64,000 nt of DNA from an uncultured Paraglaciecola sp. GTDB taxonomy: Bacteria > Pseudomonadota > Gammaproteobacteria > Enterobacterales > Alteromonadaceae. The translations under genes and the position numbers were made by a program. The stretch is from assembly GCF_937123705.1 (NCBI RefSeq), contig NZ_CAKZKO010000139.1, positions 1 through 64,000 of the forward strand. The letters are read 5' to 3'. The notes beneath the pieces were generated by a model. The model saw nothing but the letters and a program-made list of their open reading frames with translations. It had not been told where the DNA came from and ran no database searches. Positions 25,903-35,811 of the stretch are shown in pieces (positions within the stretch are counted from its first letter, which is position 1; every line of letters begins with the position of its first letter).

Positions 25903-28596
25903 TTACTGCAAGACTGACTGCAATGTCTCCAAAAGATCAGAAAGCTCTACCGGCTTGGCCAAATGTCCATCAAATCCTTCGCGTTTATACTTCTTAATGT
26001 CGTCTCTCATAGCATTGGCTGTAAGTGCATAAATAGGCACTTTGGGTTGAATGGATTTTATATTTCTACAGGCTTCAATACCGTCTAACTTGGGCATTTG
26101 AATGTCCATTAAAATAATATCAGGAGAATTATTTTTATGGGCTTCTATTGCCTCTTGCCCATCAACTGCAAATATCAGCTTGGCTTGAGTAGGTTCAAGC
26201 ATCGCTTCAACTACCAAGCGGTTTATTTCATTATCTTCCGCTATCAGGATAGTCTTTCCAGCAAAATCAACGTCCTCAGCTTGAAAGCTTCTTGGTTCCA
26301 CCGCGGGCACACTTGCCTTTTTAAGTGGCAAGGTTACGCTCATCGTTGTTCCTTGCCCTAGTTGGCTCTCGACTTTGATTTCTCCGCCCATTAAATTGAC
26401 CAAAGAGTAAGTGATTGACAAACCTAGCCCGGTTCCTCCAAATTTTCGAGTTGTTGTATTATCGGCTTGTTCAAACCGCTGAAAAAGCCGCTGCTGATGC
26501 GTCTCCTCTATGCCAATGCCGGTATCTTTTACAACAAAAACTAAATGTTCATTAGCCTTATCTAGACTAGCGCTTAACGCGACACTTCCTTTTTCCGTAA
26601 ATTTAATCGCATTTGAACCGATATTCAGTATCACTTGGCGAATACGTGTGGGATCACCCACCCAAAACTGATGTTCAACATGATTCGATAGCTCAAAGGC
26701 AATATTTTTCTGGCTGGCCTGTACTGATAAATCAGAAAGTAAATACTCTAACAATTTGGCTAGATTAAAGTCGCTGCTCTCCAGTTCAAGTTTACCGGCT
26801 TCAATTTTGGAAAAATCAAGAATGTCATTAATGATGACATTCAAACTTTTAGTGGAATAAAGGGCTTTTTCTAACAAATTGCTCCCTTGCTTAGTGATCA
26901 CTTCTTTCTTAAGCACTTGCAAAGTGCCATGGATCCCATTGAGAGGGGTGCGAATTTCGTGGCTCATATTTGATAAAAACTCAGACTTGGCCAAATTAGC
27001 TTGCTTAGCCTGCTCAGTTGCTTGGGCCAACTCCTTTTCATGATTCAGCTGCTCGGTTAAGTCGTAGGCGATACCCAGAAAGCCAAACAAGCGTCCTTGG
27101 TCGTCGAATAAACTACTCACATTAAGCCGCACGGGAATATACCTTCCACTCTTATGTACGTAATTCCAACGGTTAACATCAGGCTCGCCAAGGCGCGCTT
27201 TGGCAACAAACACTTCAAACCCCACTTCTATTTCCTGTTGCAATTCCTTGGATAAGACGTCTGCTCTAGCGACGACTTCATCAATAACATGAAATATCGC
27301 TGGTGTTTGCTTTCCTATCACCTCTTCATCTGAATACCCTAACAGCTTTTCGGCGGCGGGATTAAATGCAGTAATATTGCCAATTTCGTCGGTGGCTACA
27401 ATCGCATAACCTGCGCCTTCAAGAATGTTGCGCTGCAAAGCACTCACTTCAGATATTTCTTTGGTCCTTCTCGACACTTCATCTTCAAGTCGGTGATTGA
27501 CTTGTTTAAGGTTTTCTTCGGTTATCTTGGCTATTTCAGCTTTGTAAGCGGATGCCTGAGCTCGCCTTAACATGGTTAATTGCACACTAAAGACAATCAA
27601 CATAAGTAAAACGGTGGCGCCTAAAGTAGTGGCAAAAATCTGGTAGTTTTTAGGAAGTAATAAAGCATCAATATATGCTTGTTTGGCAGTTAATTGTAAT
27701 TGCCAATGACGGCCAAAAAGGTCTATCGCTGTATTGCTATGATAATCAGGGATTCCTTTATCCAGCGTGCCAAATTGAAAAAAACTGGTAGCGGTTTCAA
27801 ACTCAACATCCGTGATATTAAAGACTACATCAGGTTTTAAGACACTCATAGAATTTAATACATCACCTATTAATATGGATGCATAAGTCCAACCTGTTAC
27901 GCTGTTCAGCCTTTGCTCAATACTTTTTGGTACGGGAGTGGAGCTATAAATTGGCATCATAATTAAGAATCCATGACGTACCTTATCTTCAGCCTGAACC
28001 AGAGTAATGGGTGACGTTAATCTCACTTGGTTATGCTTTGCAGATTCAATAGCCGCAAACCTTCTACCGGGCTCCGAACCTATATCTAAGCCAACGGCTT
28101 GTTGATTTTTTTGCTCAGGCTCAATATATTGGATCACAAATAAGTTATCTTGATGAGGGGCTAATTGACGGATATCAAAAGTTTTGTCGGGTCTATCTTG
28201 CCTTGCCTGCTCGGTAAACAAACTTTGTTGTTCTGGTGTAATTAAGCGGATTAAGCCAAAACCGTTAGCCCCTGAGAATTCAGTCTCTATATCTCTGGTT
28301 TGGCTATAGGCCTGCATTTGGGGATAATTAAATTTATCTATACCCGTGGCCATAACGACGCCACCAAGCCCCTTTAAACCATATTGAAATAGTGTTACCG
28401 ACTCAACTACAACTTCTGCTATTTGTTCGAGTCGAGTATCAAGGCTTGCTTGAATATGTTGTTTGTTTTCATTCGCCTGTTGATTTTCTAAGTAGGTGGC
28501 AATGAAAAAACCAACAATAAAGATAGCCAAAGGCAACCAAATCAAATTCGGCTTTTTATACTCTGCATAAGATGCAGTTTGTTCATGTTGTTGCAT
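25903..28596 (-). CDS. CHASE-PAS hybrid sensor histidine kinase
   Basis: An 897-residue membrane sensor. Order: transmembrane helix (19-36), periplasmic CHASE domain (about 80-300), second transmembrane helix (about 320-340), coiled coil, PAS (about 395-510, GYAIVATDEIGNITAFNPA), HisKA with phospho-acceptor H546 (MSHEIRTPLNG), HATPase (NIGSNAIKFTE; GTGLGLSI), and a receiver domain with D831 (LMDIQMPKLDG). No separate response regulator gene is next to it, so the output partner lies elsewhere. The signal is unknown; CHASE domains usually bind small extracellular molecules. Confidence 0.94.
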   Translation of the reverse strand: MQQHEQTASYAEYKKPNLIWLPLAIFIVGFFIATYLENQQANENKQHIQASLDTRLEQIAEVVVESVTLFQYGLKGLGGVVMATGIDKFNYPQMQAYSQTRDIETEFSGANGFGLIRLITPEQQSLFTEQARQDRPDKTFDIRQLAPHQDNLFVIQYIEPEQKNQQAVGLDIGSEPGRRFAAIESAKHNQVRLTSPITLVQAEDKVRHGFLIMMPIYSSTPVPKSIEQRLNSVTGWTYASILIGDVLNSMSVLKPDVVFNITDVEFETATSFFQFGTLDKGIPDYHSNTAIDLFGRHWQLQLTAKQAYIDALLLPKNYQIFATTLGATVLLMLIVFSVQLTMLRRAQASAYKAEIAKITEENLKQVNHRLEDEVSRRTKEISEVSALQRNILEGAGYAIVATDEIGNITAFNPAAEKLLGYSDEEVIGKQTPAIFHVIDEVVARADVLSKELQQEIEVGFEVFVAKARLGEPDVNRWNYVHKSGRYIPVRLNVSSLFDDQGRLFGFLGIAYDLTEQLNHEKELAQATEQAKQANLAKSEFLSNMSHEIRTPLNGIHGTLQVLKKEVITKQGSNLLEKALYSTKSLNVIINDILDFSKIEAGKLELESSDFNLAKLLEYLLSDLSVQASQKNIAFELSNHVEHQFWVGDPTRIRQVILNIGSNAIKFTEKGSVALSASLDKANEHLVFVVKDTGIGIEETHQQRLFQRFEQADNTTTRKFGGTGLGLSITYSLVNLMGGEIKVESQLGQGTTMSVTLPLKKASVPAVEPRSFQAEDVDFAGKTILIAEDNEINRLVVEAMLEPTQAKLIFAVDGQEAIEAHKNNSPDIILMDIQMPKLDGIEACRNIKSIQPKVPIYALTANAMRDDIKKYKREGFDGHLAKPVELSDLLETLQSVLQ

Positions 28597-28666
28597 TTAT
28601 TTCCTTTACCCTAAAGTGCATGATATTACGCAAATCACTCATTTCCTTTGTAACCACTTTTACACA

Positions 28667-29395
28667 TCAATCTGTGCTTGCCAAGCTTAACATTAGTGCA
28701 TAGTTTTCTGCCAGTCGATTGGCATCCTGTCGATCAAACTTGACTGACGGCAATTCGGCCATATTGATGGTTTGACTAGCGTTAAACAAGGCCATTACAT
28801 CAACCGTAAAGTTAAGTGGTGCGGCGTTTGGCACCAAACTACTATTGAGTTCAAATTGCAGAATTTTTAGGTTTTCGCTAAACCCAAGGTGATAAACCAA
28901 GGCCTGCTTTTGAGATGTTAGAGACAGGTCGCCTTCAAATAACACAAATTTATAGCCTACCTCCCAACTCCAGGCCATTCTGCTGTTGGGATCAAGATCG
29001 CCTCTTGGCATAATAGAAGCATTAGCTTGATCATCCACACCTATAGATATTTGTACGCCGCTGTATTCATCGTAAGGCACATCTTTGAGGGTGATTTGGT
29101 AACTTTTAGTATCGTTATCGAATCGGGCCAAATGATAGCTATCACTAGGCTTATAACGGCTGTGTTTACCCACTAATTGCACATTGCTGAGATAAAATTG
29201 AAAGTTACGAACGCTGAAGTGACCTTCTCCTCCGGGATTGGAGTAAAGGGGTTGGTTGAACTCAAGGGGGGTGTTGTTGGCAATGGCACGGAATTTCAAT
29301 ATCACAGTTCCGCTTTGGTGATAATAAAACTGCAAATAAATACCGCCTAATAGTGCGACACAACCAATGGATAATGCTAACCAAAATTTTTTCAT
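28667..29395 (-). CDS. MbnP-family copper-binding-like periplasmic protein
   Basis: An exported (N-terminal membrane anchor or signal, residues 5-25) protein of the MbnP family. The family's Trp-rich signature is present as MAWSWEVGYKFVLFEG; in the characterised pair a Trp of MbnP is oxidised to kynurenine by MbnH to build a copper site. The early FSVRNFQFYLSNVQLV motif is also typical. It starts 5 bases after the MbnH-like gene, so the two are co-translated. No methanobactin biosynthesis gene is near. Confidence 0.85.
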   Translation of the reverse strand: MKKFWLALSIGCVALLGGIYLQFYYHQSGTVILKFRAIANNTPLEFNQPLYSNPGGEGHFSVRNFQFYLSNVQLVGKHSRYKPSDSYHLARFDNDTKSYQITLKDVPYDEYSGVQISIGVDDQANASIMPRGDLDPNSRMAWSWEVGYKFVLFEGDLSLTSQKQALVYHLGFSENLKILQFELNSSLVPNAAPLNFTVDVMALFNASQTINMAELPSVKFDRQDANRLAENYALMLSLASTD

Positions 29396-29400
29396 CTAGG

Positions 29401-30510
29401 TTATCTCTCCTCGGCGAAAGGATCAGATATAGATGGGTCCTTGATAAAGGTGTGGTCGGTTAAAGTATGTAAAAAAGCAATAATCGCGACTTTTTCATCC
29501 TCTGATAGGTTAAGGCTAAGAGTGCCTTGATGCTGTTCATTATTCGCTTCAACAATTAACGGGCTTAACGTAGAACTGTATTTTATTTGACCATTGTAGT
29601 GTTCTAATACCTGTTCTAATGTGGTAAAACGTCCATCATGCATATAGGGAGAGGTAAGGGCTATATTACGTAAACTTGGCACCTTAAATTTACCTCTGTC
29701 GCTGGGTTGTCCTGTGACGCTCTGCAGACCCGGTTGCAGATTTTCTTCAGTGTCCAAACCATTATTCAAAAATCCGTCGAATTTGTCTTTGAAACCGCTG
29801 GTTAAAAACTGGCTATGACAATCGATGCAATTTCCGCCACGTAGATTCACTTTTACATCGGGATGGGCCATAAATAGTTTTCTTCCCAGCTCTTCCGTAG
29901 CGTTGAGTTTTAACTCTCCCCGTAAATATTGATCATACTTAGAGTTGGCAGAAATCAGGATGCGTTCAAAACTGGCAAGAGCACGGCCAATGCTACTGGC
30001 GCTAATTTCACCATAGGCGGTTTCAAACAACCTCACATAAACCGGTACGGCCTCTAATTCTGCAATTAATTGATCCATATCTTGGTCCATCTCATCGGGA
30101 TGCAAGATAGGCAAGATTGCCTGCTCCTCTAGTGATGACACCCGTCCATCCCAAAAAAAATGCTGAGGCCCCCACATGGCATTGGCTAGTGTCATGCTAT
30201 TAAAAGCAAGGGGAATGCCAGATACACCTACAGAGTGAGCTTTGCCGTCAGTAAAAGCTAGATGTTGCTGATGGCATGTGGCACAAGATACCCTGTTATT
30301 GCCTGATAACAGCGGGTCATAGAACAACCTACGACCCAGCTCCACCCCTTCAACCGTCAATGGGTTATCAATGGGAAGACTAAAATTTCCGTAGACAAAA
30401 GGGGCGCTGAACGCAGTAAAAGGCGTGCTTGGAGGTTTAGCAGGGTTAAATACCACAAAGAGCATCAGCAATACTGCACCGCTCAATATCAATAGTAAAA
30501 GTTTTGACAT
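29401..30510 (-). CDS. Diheme MbnH/MauG-like cytochrome c peroxidase family protein
   Basis: A periplasmic diheme enzyme that probably makes a high-valent iron species for long-range oxidation of a partner protein. Two haem c sites: C76-A-T-C-H80 and C228-I-D-C-H232. An N-terminal hydrophobic segment (residues 4-20) anchors or exports it. Signatures YDPLLSGNNRVSCATCH, FFWDGRVSSLEEQA and SPYMHDGRFTTLEQVLEHY are typical of the MauG/BCCP superfamily. The adjacent MbnP gene and 369-residue length favour the MbnH branch. Confidence 0.9.
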   Translation of the reverse strand: MSKLLLLILSGAVLLMLFVVFNPAKPPSTPFTAFSAPFVYGNFSLPIDNPLTVEGVELGRRLFYDPLLSGNNRVSCATCHQQHLAFTDGKAHSVGVSGIPLAFNSMTLANAMWGPQHFFWDGRVSSLEEQAILPILHPDEMDQDMDQLIAELEAVPVYVRLFETAYGEISASSIGRALASFERILISANSKYDQYLRGELKLNATEELGRKLFMAHPDVKVNLRGGNCIDCHSQFLTSGFKDKFDGFLNNGLDTEENLQPGLQSVTGQPSDRGKFKVPSLRNIALTSPYMHDGRFTTLEQVLEHYNGQIKYSSTLSPLIVEANNEQHQGTLSLNLSEDEKVAIIAFLHTLTDHTFIKDPSISDPFAEER

Positions 30511-30549
30511 AGTTACAATCGTTGAGCCTTATTAATCAGCAAGAAGCTC

Positions 30550-30593
30550 TGGTGAGGCACAACACAGGGGATACCAAATGTTTTGCCTCACCA
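30550..30593. repeat. Inverted repeat between the propeller and MbnH-like genes
   Basis: Perfect 10-bp arms tggtgaggca (30550-30559) / tgcctcacca (30584-30593) with a 24-base loop and no T-run. It lies inside the cluster's 91-base gap and may set the ratio of the flanking transcripts or be a regulator site. Confidence 0.5.
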
Positions 30594-30601
30594 ACTAAGG
30601 C

Positions 30602-31963
30602 TTAATGATGATGGGTAAAACCCGATCCAAATAAAGATTCGATGTTATCAATGCCTTTATTATAACGCTGCTTAAAATCGATAGTGGCCAAACGCTTGCT
30701 GTCTGCAAGGTCATGTACAGTCACTGTATGGGCATTCAATTTAGCCATAAAATCAACGTCGGTGGGGTCATTATCCTTAGCATTACCTAAATTAAGCAGG
30801 TTGTTCTGCACCGCCACCAGTTGTTTTCCCGTTTTAGATGGAAAGAAAATGATATGATGGGCGCCTGCGCCTGTGACCAAATCAGGACCCGAAGTCACAA
30901 GTTCAGGCAAACTAGCTAGGTCGTAGCGTTTGACTGAGCCAGGTATTCCGTGACTAATAAAGAGTTCAGTTTCATTGCCATAAAATTCAAGAGGAACGCC
31001 CGTTCCTTGTTCAGCACCATCATAGAGTTTAACTGGCTTGCTAAAGGTTTTGCTGGCGGCGTCAAAAGGCACTTTCCAAGTTTCAAAACCAAACATAGTA
31101 TTAACCAGAACGGCAGGCTCAACATCCTCAACAATACTGGGACGTAAAAATAACACTTCAACAGGGGAAGACGGGTAACCAACGGGCTTTGAATCTTCCA
31201 CCACAATGTTTTGTATCGCCGTAAAAGTGTTGAGATCAATGACGGTGATGCTATTACCTACTCCCGAAGCAAGATCCGGATGCACTGTAGAAGTAACCAC
31301 CATGCGATCGCCATAGGCTGAAATCCCGTGGGGATACATAATGAAAGGTTCTCCTTCAGCAACTAGGCTCTTGCGAGCTTCAATTGTTTTAACCAAAGCA
31401 TTACTCTGGGGATCAAACACACCAACAGAGCCAGCATCTACTTGCTCAACCCCAGTGCCGCCCAAGAAAGTGACATACATGTATTCAGTATCATTCACTG
31501 TATGCCACATAATATCCTCACCAACCTGTTGACCACCTGTATCCAAACATTCCAGTCCCGTTATTTGCGGGGTGCCGGTCAAGTCTCGCGAAAGCCCAAC
31601 TTCTGCCAAGCTGCAAGCGGGGTCAAGGCCTGTGGCATAGACACGACCGGTGGGACTGTAATAAATATGATGCAGCGGGGCATTGATATTGATGTTGGGA
31701 GTTTCAAACTCACTCAAAATATCGCCGAAATTTTCTGACTCAGGATCCAGCTCAATAATCGCAATGCTACTTACTGTATTCAGAGTAGGTAAACCACGTA
31801 ATAATGCGATGGCTTGGGTTTCCTCGCTATTGGAGTTATCAACTTGGGGCGCGGATGCCTCAGAACTCGGAGTAACAGCTGGTTTTTCAACTTCTTTGGA
31901 ACATGAGGATAAAACAAAAACAACACAAACAGACAATAAAATACTGCTTAGAAACCTTTTCAT
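30602..31963 (-). CDS. Lipoprotein beta-propeller, distantly SBP56/methanethiol-oxidase-like
   Basis: A 453-residue lipoprotein (lipobox LSSC at residues 18-21) with repeated beta-propeller blades. Some segments resemble selenium-binding protein 56/methanethiol oxidase: SSPVEVLFLRP, MYPHGISAYGDRMVVTS and LFISHGIPGSVKRYDLASLP. Histidine-bearing motifs (APLHHIYYSPTGRVY, GAGAHHIIFFPS and a terminal HHH) could hold metal. Methanethiol oxidases are copper-dependent and are known to sit near MauG-like genes, so this place next to MbnH/MbnP is suggestive. It could also be a generic YncE-like propeller; similarity is by eye only. Confidence 0.6.
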   Translation of the reverse strand: MKRFLSSILLSVCVVFVLSSCSKEVEKPAVTPSSEASAPQVDNSNSEETQAIALLRGLPTLNTVSSIAIIELDPESENFGDILSEFETPNININAPLHHIYYSPTGRVYATGLDPACSLAEVGLSRDLTGTPQITGLECLDTGGQQVGEDIMWHTVNDTEYMYVTFLGGTGVEQVDAGSVGVFDPQSNALVKTIEARKSLVAEGEPFIMYPHGISAYGDRMVVTSTVHPDLASGVGNSITVIDLNTFTAIQNIVVEDSKPVGYPSSPVEVLFLRPSIVEDVEPAVLVNTMFGFETWKVPFDAASKTFSKPVKLYDGAEQGTGVPLEFYGNETELFISHGIPGSVKRYDLASLPELVTSGPDLVTGAGAHHIIFFPSKTGKQLVAVQNNLLNLGNAKDNDPTDVDFMAKLNAHTVTVHDLADSKRLATIDFKQRYNKGIDNIESLFGSGFTHHH

Positions 31964-32133
31964 GAAGATACTCCCTAACCTTTTTTATTTGCTTAACAAA
32001 GAGTTAATAACATAAAAAAGGTATAGACCAACTTGCCTTTTTTACAAGCTGACAGCGCTCAAGGGACAATATATCTTCGCTGGTGTAACTTTGTGCGCCT
32101 CCTCGATATTCTAATATTGGCGGAGCGGCTACC

Positions 32134-33267
32134 TTATTTTTCTTGCACACCTGTGCAATTTTGCATCCGAGCAGAGAGTCCCCAGCCCCCAAACTTGTCT
32201 GCAACCACAGCTCGCAATATATTTTTGCCCTTATTCAAAGGAACAAAGGCAACCAATTGTTCCGGATGCATCAAACCATCTTGAGGTCTAAAGCCATAAC
32301 GATAACTCGCATCTTGATAAACAATAAGCTGGTCGTTTACTGATAAGGTTAACTCATCACTGAAGCCCAAATGCACTTCGCAAACGCTTGCTTGGGACGA
32401 CAGCAACACAGTATCTGCAGCAACCGTCCAATGCTTAAAGCCTTTAGGAATATCTCTTGAACGTAGAAACTCAAAACTGCCATCATGTTGCATACTTGGC
32501 TTAGACCATTTTTTGGCAGAAACCTCGGCCGGTATTTCGGTGACAGGGCCTTTTTTTGTATCGAATGCTGGTGATACGCGCCAGTTCGTCAATTGCCCTT
32601 CGGGTGAAGACATTGTGATGGCCGTAACACCTGAAGATTCAGATGGGGTGACGGTTAACCCACTAAAATAAGCACTATAAGGTGCGGGACTATTTTTTGG
32701 CACAAAACCACGAAACGCTAACCAACCTGCTTTAGGTGCATGCCCTAACTGATTAACCACCATGGCAGGTTTCGACATATCACCTATCCAAAACTTGGCT
32801 TTTTCTCCCGCTAATTCAATTTTGACTTTTATCCATTTATCGGCGAGCAACGCAGCGCCAGCAGTGCCTTTGTCGCCATGGTATAGCTGCCAAGCTGAAC
32901 GTTTTTGGAAAACAGGAGCATATTGCAGCGCATCGGGAGAATTATGTTTATGAGTCCGAACATAAAACGCCTCAACATCACGCTGAGATTGCCCTCTGAA
33001 ATACAAATAAGCAAAGGCACGCTCACCAGAAAGGTACATATCAAATTCAATAGTGCCATCTTCAAACAACACGTCTTCAAGCAATGCTTTTCCTGAACCA
33101 ATTTTTATGGCCTTTTTACCCGCAATTGTCTCAATTTTTATATTCTTATTGTCAAATTTCCAATTTTTACTATCAGCAGTAAACACTTGTTGTGCTGAAA
33201 CATAATCCGAAACGAGAAGTAGCAACATTATGCTGAAGTGACAGATTAGCTGGTTACGTGATTTCAT
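32134..33267 (-). CDS. Exported lectin-fold protein (DUF1080/LamG-like)
   Basis: A 377-residue secreted protein: signal peptide to about residue 25 (VSAQQ). An N-terminal concanavalin A-like beta-sandwich follows (GTIEFDMYLSGERAFAYLYF; YHGDKGTAGAALLADKWIKV; GWLAFRGFVPKN), as in DUF1080/3-keto-disaccharide hydrolase-type domains. The C-terminal jelly-roll (LHLGFSDELTLSVNDQLIVY; KGKNILRAVVADKFGGWG) resembles carbohydrate-binding or PA14-like modules. No catalytic residues could be picked out. It is the upstream gene of the minus-strand cluster with the propeller and MbnH/MbnP, 170 bases before the propeller gene. Confidence 0.7.
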   Translation of the reverse strand: MKSRNQLICHFSIMLLLLVSDYVSAQQVFTADSKNWKFDNKNIKIETIAGKKAIKIGSGKALLEDVLFEDGTIEFDMYLSGERAFAYLYFRGQSQRDVEAFYVRTHKHNSPDALQYAPVFQKRSAWQLYHGDKGTAGAALLADKWIKVKIELAGEKAKFWIGDMSKPAMVVNQLGHAPKAGWLAFRGFVPKNSPAPYSAYFSGLTVTPSESSGVTAITMSSPEGQLTNWRVSPAFDTKKGPVTEIPAEVSAKKWSKPSMQHDGSFEFLRSRDIPKGFKHWTVAADTVLLSSQASVCEVHLGFSDELTLSVNDQLIVYQDASYRYGFRPQDGLMHPEQLVAFVPLNKGKNILRAVVADKFGGWGLSARMQNCTGVQEK

Positions 33268-33454
33268 GGATTTAACCTATTTTTAAATTGCCCAAAAGCC
33301 AGAAAAGTTAAAGTGAGTATATATAACAAGTGAATGTAAGCGGTTTTGATTTGTAAAGCGGGAATTTTCGGCAAGCTGAAGATAAATTACGACAAAAAGA
33401 CAGTGTGTGACCTTCTAGAGGATTTAACTTTGTTGGGATCCCGATACTTGTTGT

Positions 33455-34648
33455 TTATTTTTTGTCTTTAAATTTAAGCGTAAAAAAGAACAATATGAAA
33501 TAACTTGCGAAGGCAAACCAATAGGGTAACGCGCCATCAACTGAATATAAATAGGTGCCAAGCAACGGCCCAACAGTGAACCCTAAAGGCGGACAAGAAC
33601 CAGCCACACCCGCCACAGCTCCCTGCTCGTCTGATGAAACAGCCACAGAAGCGCCGGCCATAAATCCAGGCCCTGCTAGGCCCATGCCTAATCCTAGAAT
33701 ACACATAGACAAGATGTACATGTTCTGCGTTTGACCCATTGCCATAATAGCAAAAGCGACCATCATGATTGGCATTGATATTCTGAGTAATACAAAGGGT
33801 CTAACAGACAATCGCGGTATCACTAACAATTGCACAAATAGTGCCGCTGCCGCCGAAAACATCAGGCTAATGCCGACAATTTTGGCCGTTTCGACACCAC
33901 TAAGCCCCAACTCATCTTGAAACCTAAAAGCAATAGTTTGTTGCACTATGGCAAAGCCCATAAACAAAAATACCCCAGCAATGACTATGGGTAAAATCCT
34001 TGGGTCGGTGTATTTAAGTCTAGGTGGCTTTTTTATCACTGTTGGTTTGGGTAACTCAGGCAAGGCGTACAAGGTTAATACTGCGGCCGCAAGCGTCAAA
34101 AAAATTGAAAAGTACAAAGGCGTGAGCAAACTAATACTGGCGAGTAATCCGCCTATCGCTGGCCCTAATATCGCACCAATATTACCTGCGGCGCCAATGG
34201 CCCCCATACCTTTGATACGATCGGAGACACTGGTAATATCAGCCATATAAGCATTGGCTGAGGGTGACACTGCTGCCATTACCGTTGCATTGGCAACACG
34301 GGTAAGAATAAGTAATACCAGGGCGGTTACTGGAACAAGATAACCTAACAATGCCGCCTGAAACACACTGGCAAACATTACCGTGCCTGCGGAATAACCA
34401 AACAGCCCGATCAATAAGATTTTTCGCCTACCCCATACGTCACTGGCGCGCCCCCACAGCGGGCTGACCAGAAACAAGGTTAACGATGATGAAGAAATAA
34501 TCGCACCAATCTGCACTTCTACCAAACCCACTTCTCGTCCGAGCGGCGCTAAAATGGCAAAAAGTACAGTTTGCGCAAACCCCATAGCCGCCGATGCTAA
34601 CAACAGCGTACGTTTAGCTAAAACATTAGCAGCATAGGTTTGCGTCAT
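33455..34648 (-). CDS. MFS transporter (drug/H+ antiporter-like)
   Basis: A 12-helix major facilitator, 397 residues. The loop 2-3 motif appears as LWGRASDVWGRRKIL, and the antiporter motif C-like GAAGNIGAILGPAIGG is in helix 5, both typical of drug:H+ antiporters (Tet/Bcr-like). The start follows the OYE-family gene by 12 bases. Placed in a TetR-OYE-MFS unit, it probably exports the compound, or its product, that the regulator senses. Confidence 0.92.
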   Translation of the reverse strand: MTQTYAANVLAKRTLLLASAAMGFAQTVLFAILAPLGREVGLVEVQIGAIISSSSLTLFLVSPLWGRASDVWGRRKILLIGLFGYSAGTVMFASVFQAALLGYLVPVTALVLLILTRVANATVMAAVSPSANAYMADITSVSDRIKGMGAIGAAGNIGAILGPAIGGLLASISLLTPLYFSIFLTLAAAVLTLYALPELPKPTVIKKPPRLKYTDPRILPIVIAGVFLFMGFAIVQQTIAFRFQDELGLSGVETAKIVGISLMFSAAAALFVQLLVIPRLSVRPFVLLRISMPIMMVAFAIMAMGQTQNMYILSMCILGLGMGLAGPGFMAGASVAVSSDEQGAVAGVAGSCPPLGFTVGPLLGTYLYSVDGALPYWFAFASYFILFFFTLKFKDKK

Positions 34649-34660
34649 TGGGAGTTGGGC

Positions 34661-35764
34661 TTACGACAAAGTCGTAAGCGCTTCTCCTGAGTACTGCTCG
34701 AGTTCATCGAGTTCACTATTGCGAATCTTGTTTGCCCAGTTGGGATCTTGCAACAAAGCACGGCCCACACCGACCAAATCAAATTCACCTTTGTCCATAC
34801 GTTCAACTAAATCATCAATTGAACGGGTACCCGAGCCTTTACCAGCAAAAGCACTGAAGAAGTCTTCATTTAAACCCACAGAGCCAACAGTGATAGTAGG
34901 TTTACCGGTGATTTTTTTAGTCCAGCCGGCTAAGTTAAGCCCATCAGCATCAAATTCACTTTCCCAATAACGACGAGTTGAGCAATGGAAAATATCCACA
35001 CCCGCATCGCTTAAGGGTGCTAAAAACTCTTCTAGCAATTGTGGTGTTTCGGCCAATCTGGCACTGTAATCTTGCTGTTTCCATTGTGAGAAGCGGAAAA
35101 CAATTGGGAAATCAGGCGCCGTGGCGGCACGAATTCTTTTAACAATTTCTACGGCAAAACGACCACGGTTAGCCATGCTGCCGCCCCATTCGTCTGTTCT
35201 TTGGTTGGTACCAGCCCAGAAGAATTGATCAACTAGGTAGCCGTGTGCACCGTGAATTTCAATGCCGTCAAAACCGATACGTTTAGCATCTACCGCCGCA
35301 CTCACAAAACCACTAATAGCCGTTTCAATTTGTGCCGCTGTCATAGGCTCTGCCACTTGTTTTCCAGGCACAACCAGACCAGAAGGGCCGACACTGGGTA
35401 ATTCTGGATAGGGAGCTTTTTGAGGATTACGGGCCATGCCTACATGCCATAATTGCGGCATGATTTTACCACCAACGCCATGCACCGCTTTCACAGTATT
35501 TTCCCAACCTGCCAATGCTGCTTCACCATGAATTTGCGGAATACGCTCACCCATAGTCGCAACCGGATCGTTAATGGTAGTGCCTTCTGTGATAATTAAT
35601 CCGGTACCACCTTGTGCGCGGCGCTTGTAATAATCAGCCACATCCGCAGTAGCAACTCCGCCTGGCGAAAATTCGCGGGTCATAGGTGCCATCACAATTC
35701 GGTTTTCGAGTGACAAACCTTTGTGGTTGAATGGTTTAAATAACGCGTCTACATTTTTACTCAT
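34661..35764 (-). CDS. Old Yellow Enzyme-family flavin oxidoreductase
   Basis: An FMN-dependent ene-reductase of 367 residues that uses NAD(P)H to reduce activated C=C bonds, or nitro compounds. Signatures: APMTREF, the substrate-binding HGAHGYLVDQFFW with the catalytic His/His pair in place of His/Asn, then RTDEWGGSMANRGRF. The C-terminal VGVGRALLQDPNW binds FMN phosphate. The gene is cytoplasmic, sits 12 bases before the MFS gene and 47 bases after the TetR gene, forming a detoxification-like operon. Confidence 0.92.
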   Translation of the reverse strand: MSKNVDALFKPFNHKGLSLENRIVMAPMTREFSPGGVATADVADYYKRRAQGGTGLIITEGTTINDPVATMGERIPQIHGEAALAGWENTVKAVHGVGGKIMPQLWHVGMARNPQKAPYPELPSVGPSGLVVPGKQVAEPMTAAQIETAISGFVSAAVDAKRIGFDGIEIHGAHGYLVDQFFWAGTNQRTDEWGGSMANRGRFAVEIVKRIRAATAPDFPIVFRFSQWKQQDYSARLAETPQLLEEFLAPLSDAGVDIFHCSTRRYWESEFDADGLNLAGWTKKITGKPTITVGSVGLNEDFFSAFAGKGSGTRSIDDLVERMDKGEFDLVGVGRALLQDPNWANKIRNSELDELEQYSGEALTTLS

Positions 35765-35811
35765 GTGTTTACCCTTGTTGAAATTGTAATTTTACTAAAT
35801 TCTATTTTCTG

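Noticed and set aside
32033-32343. Plus-strand reading frames over the 3' end of the lectin-fold gene
   Set aside because: They lie opposite a well-supported minus-strand gene, have no recognisable domain and no ribosome-binding site.
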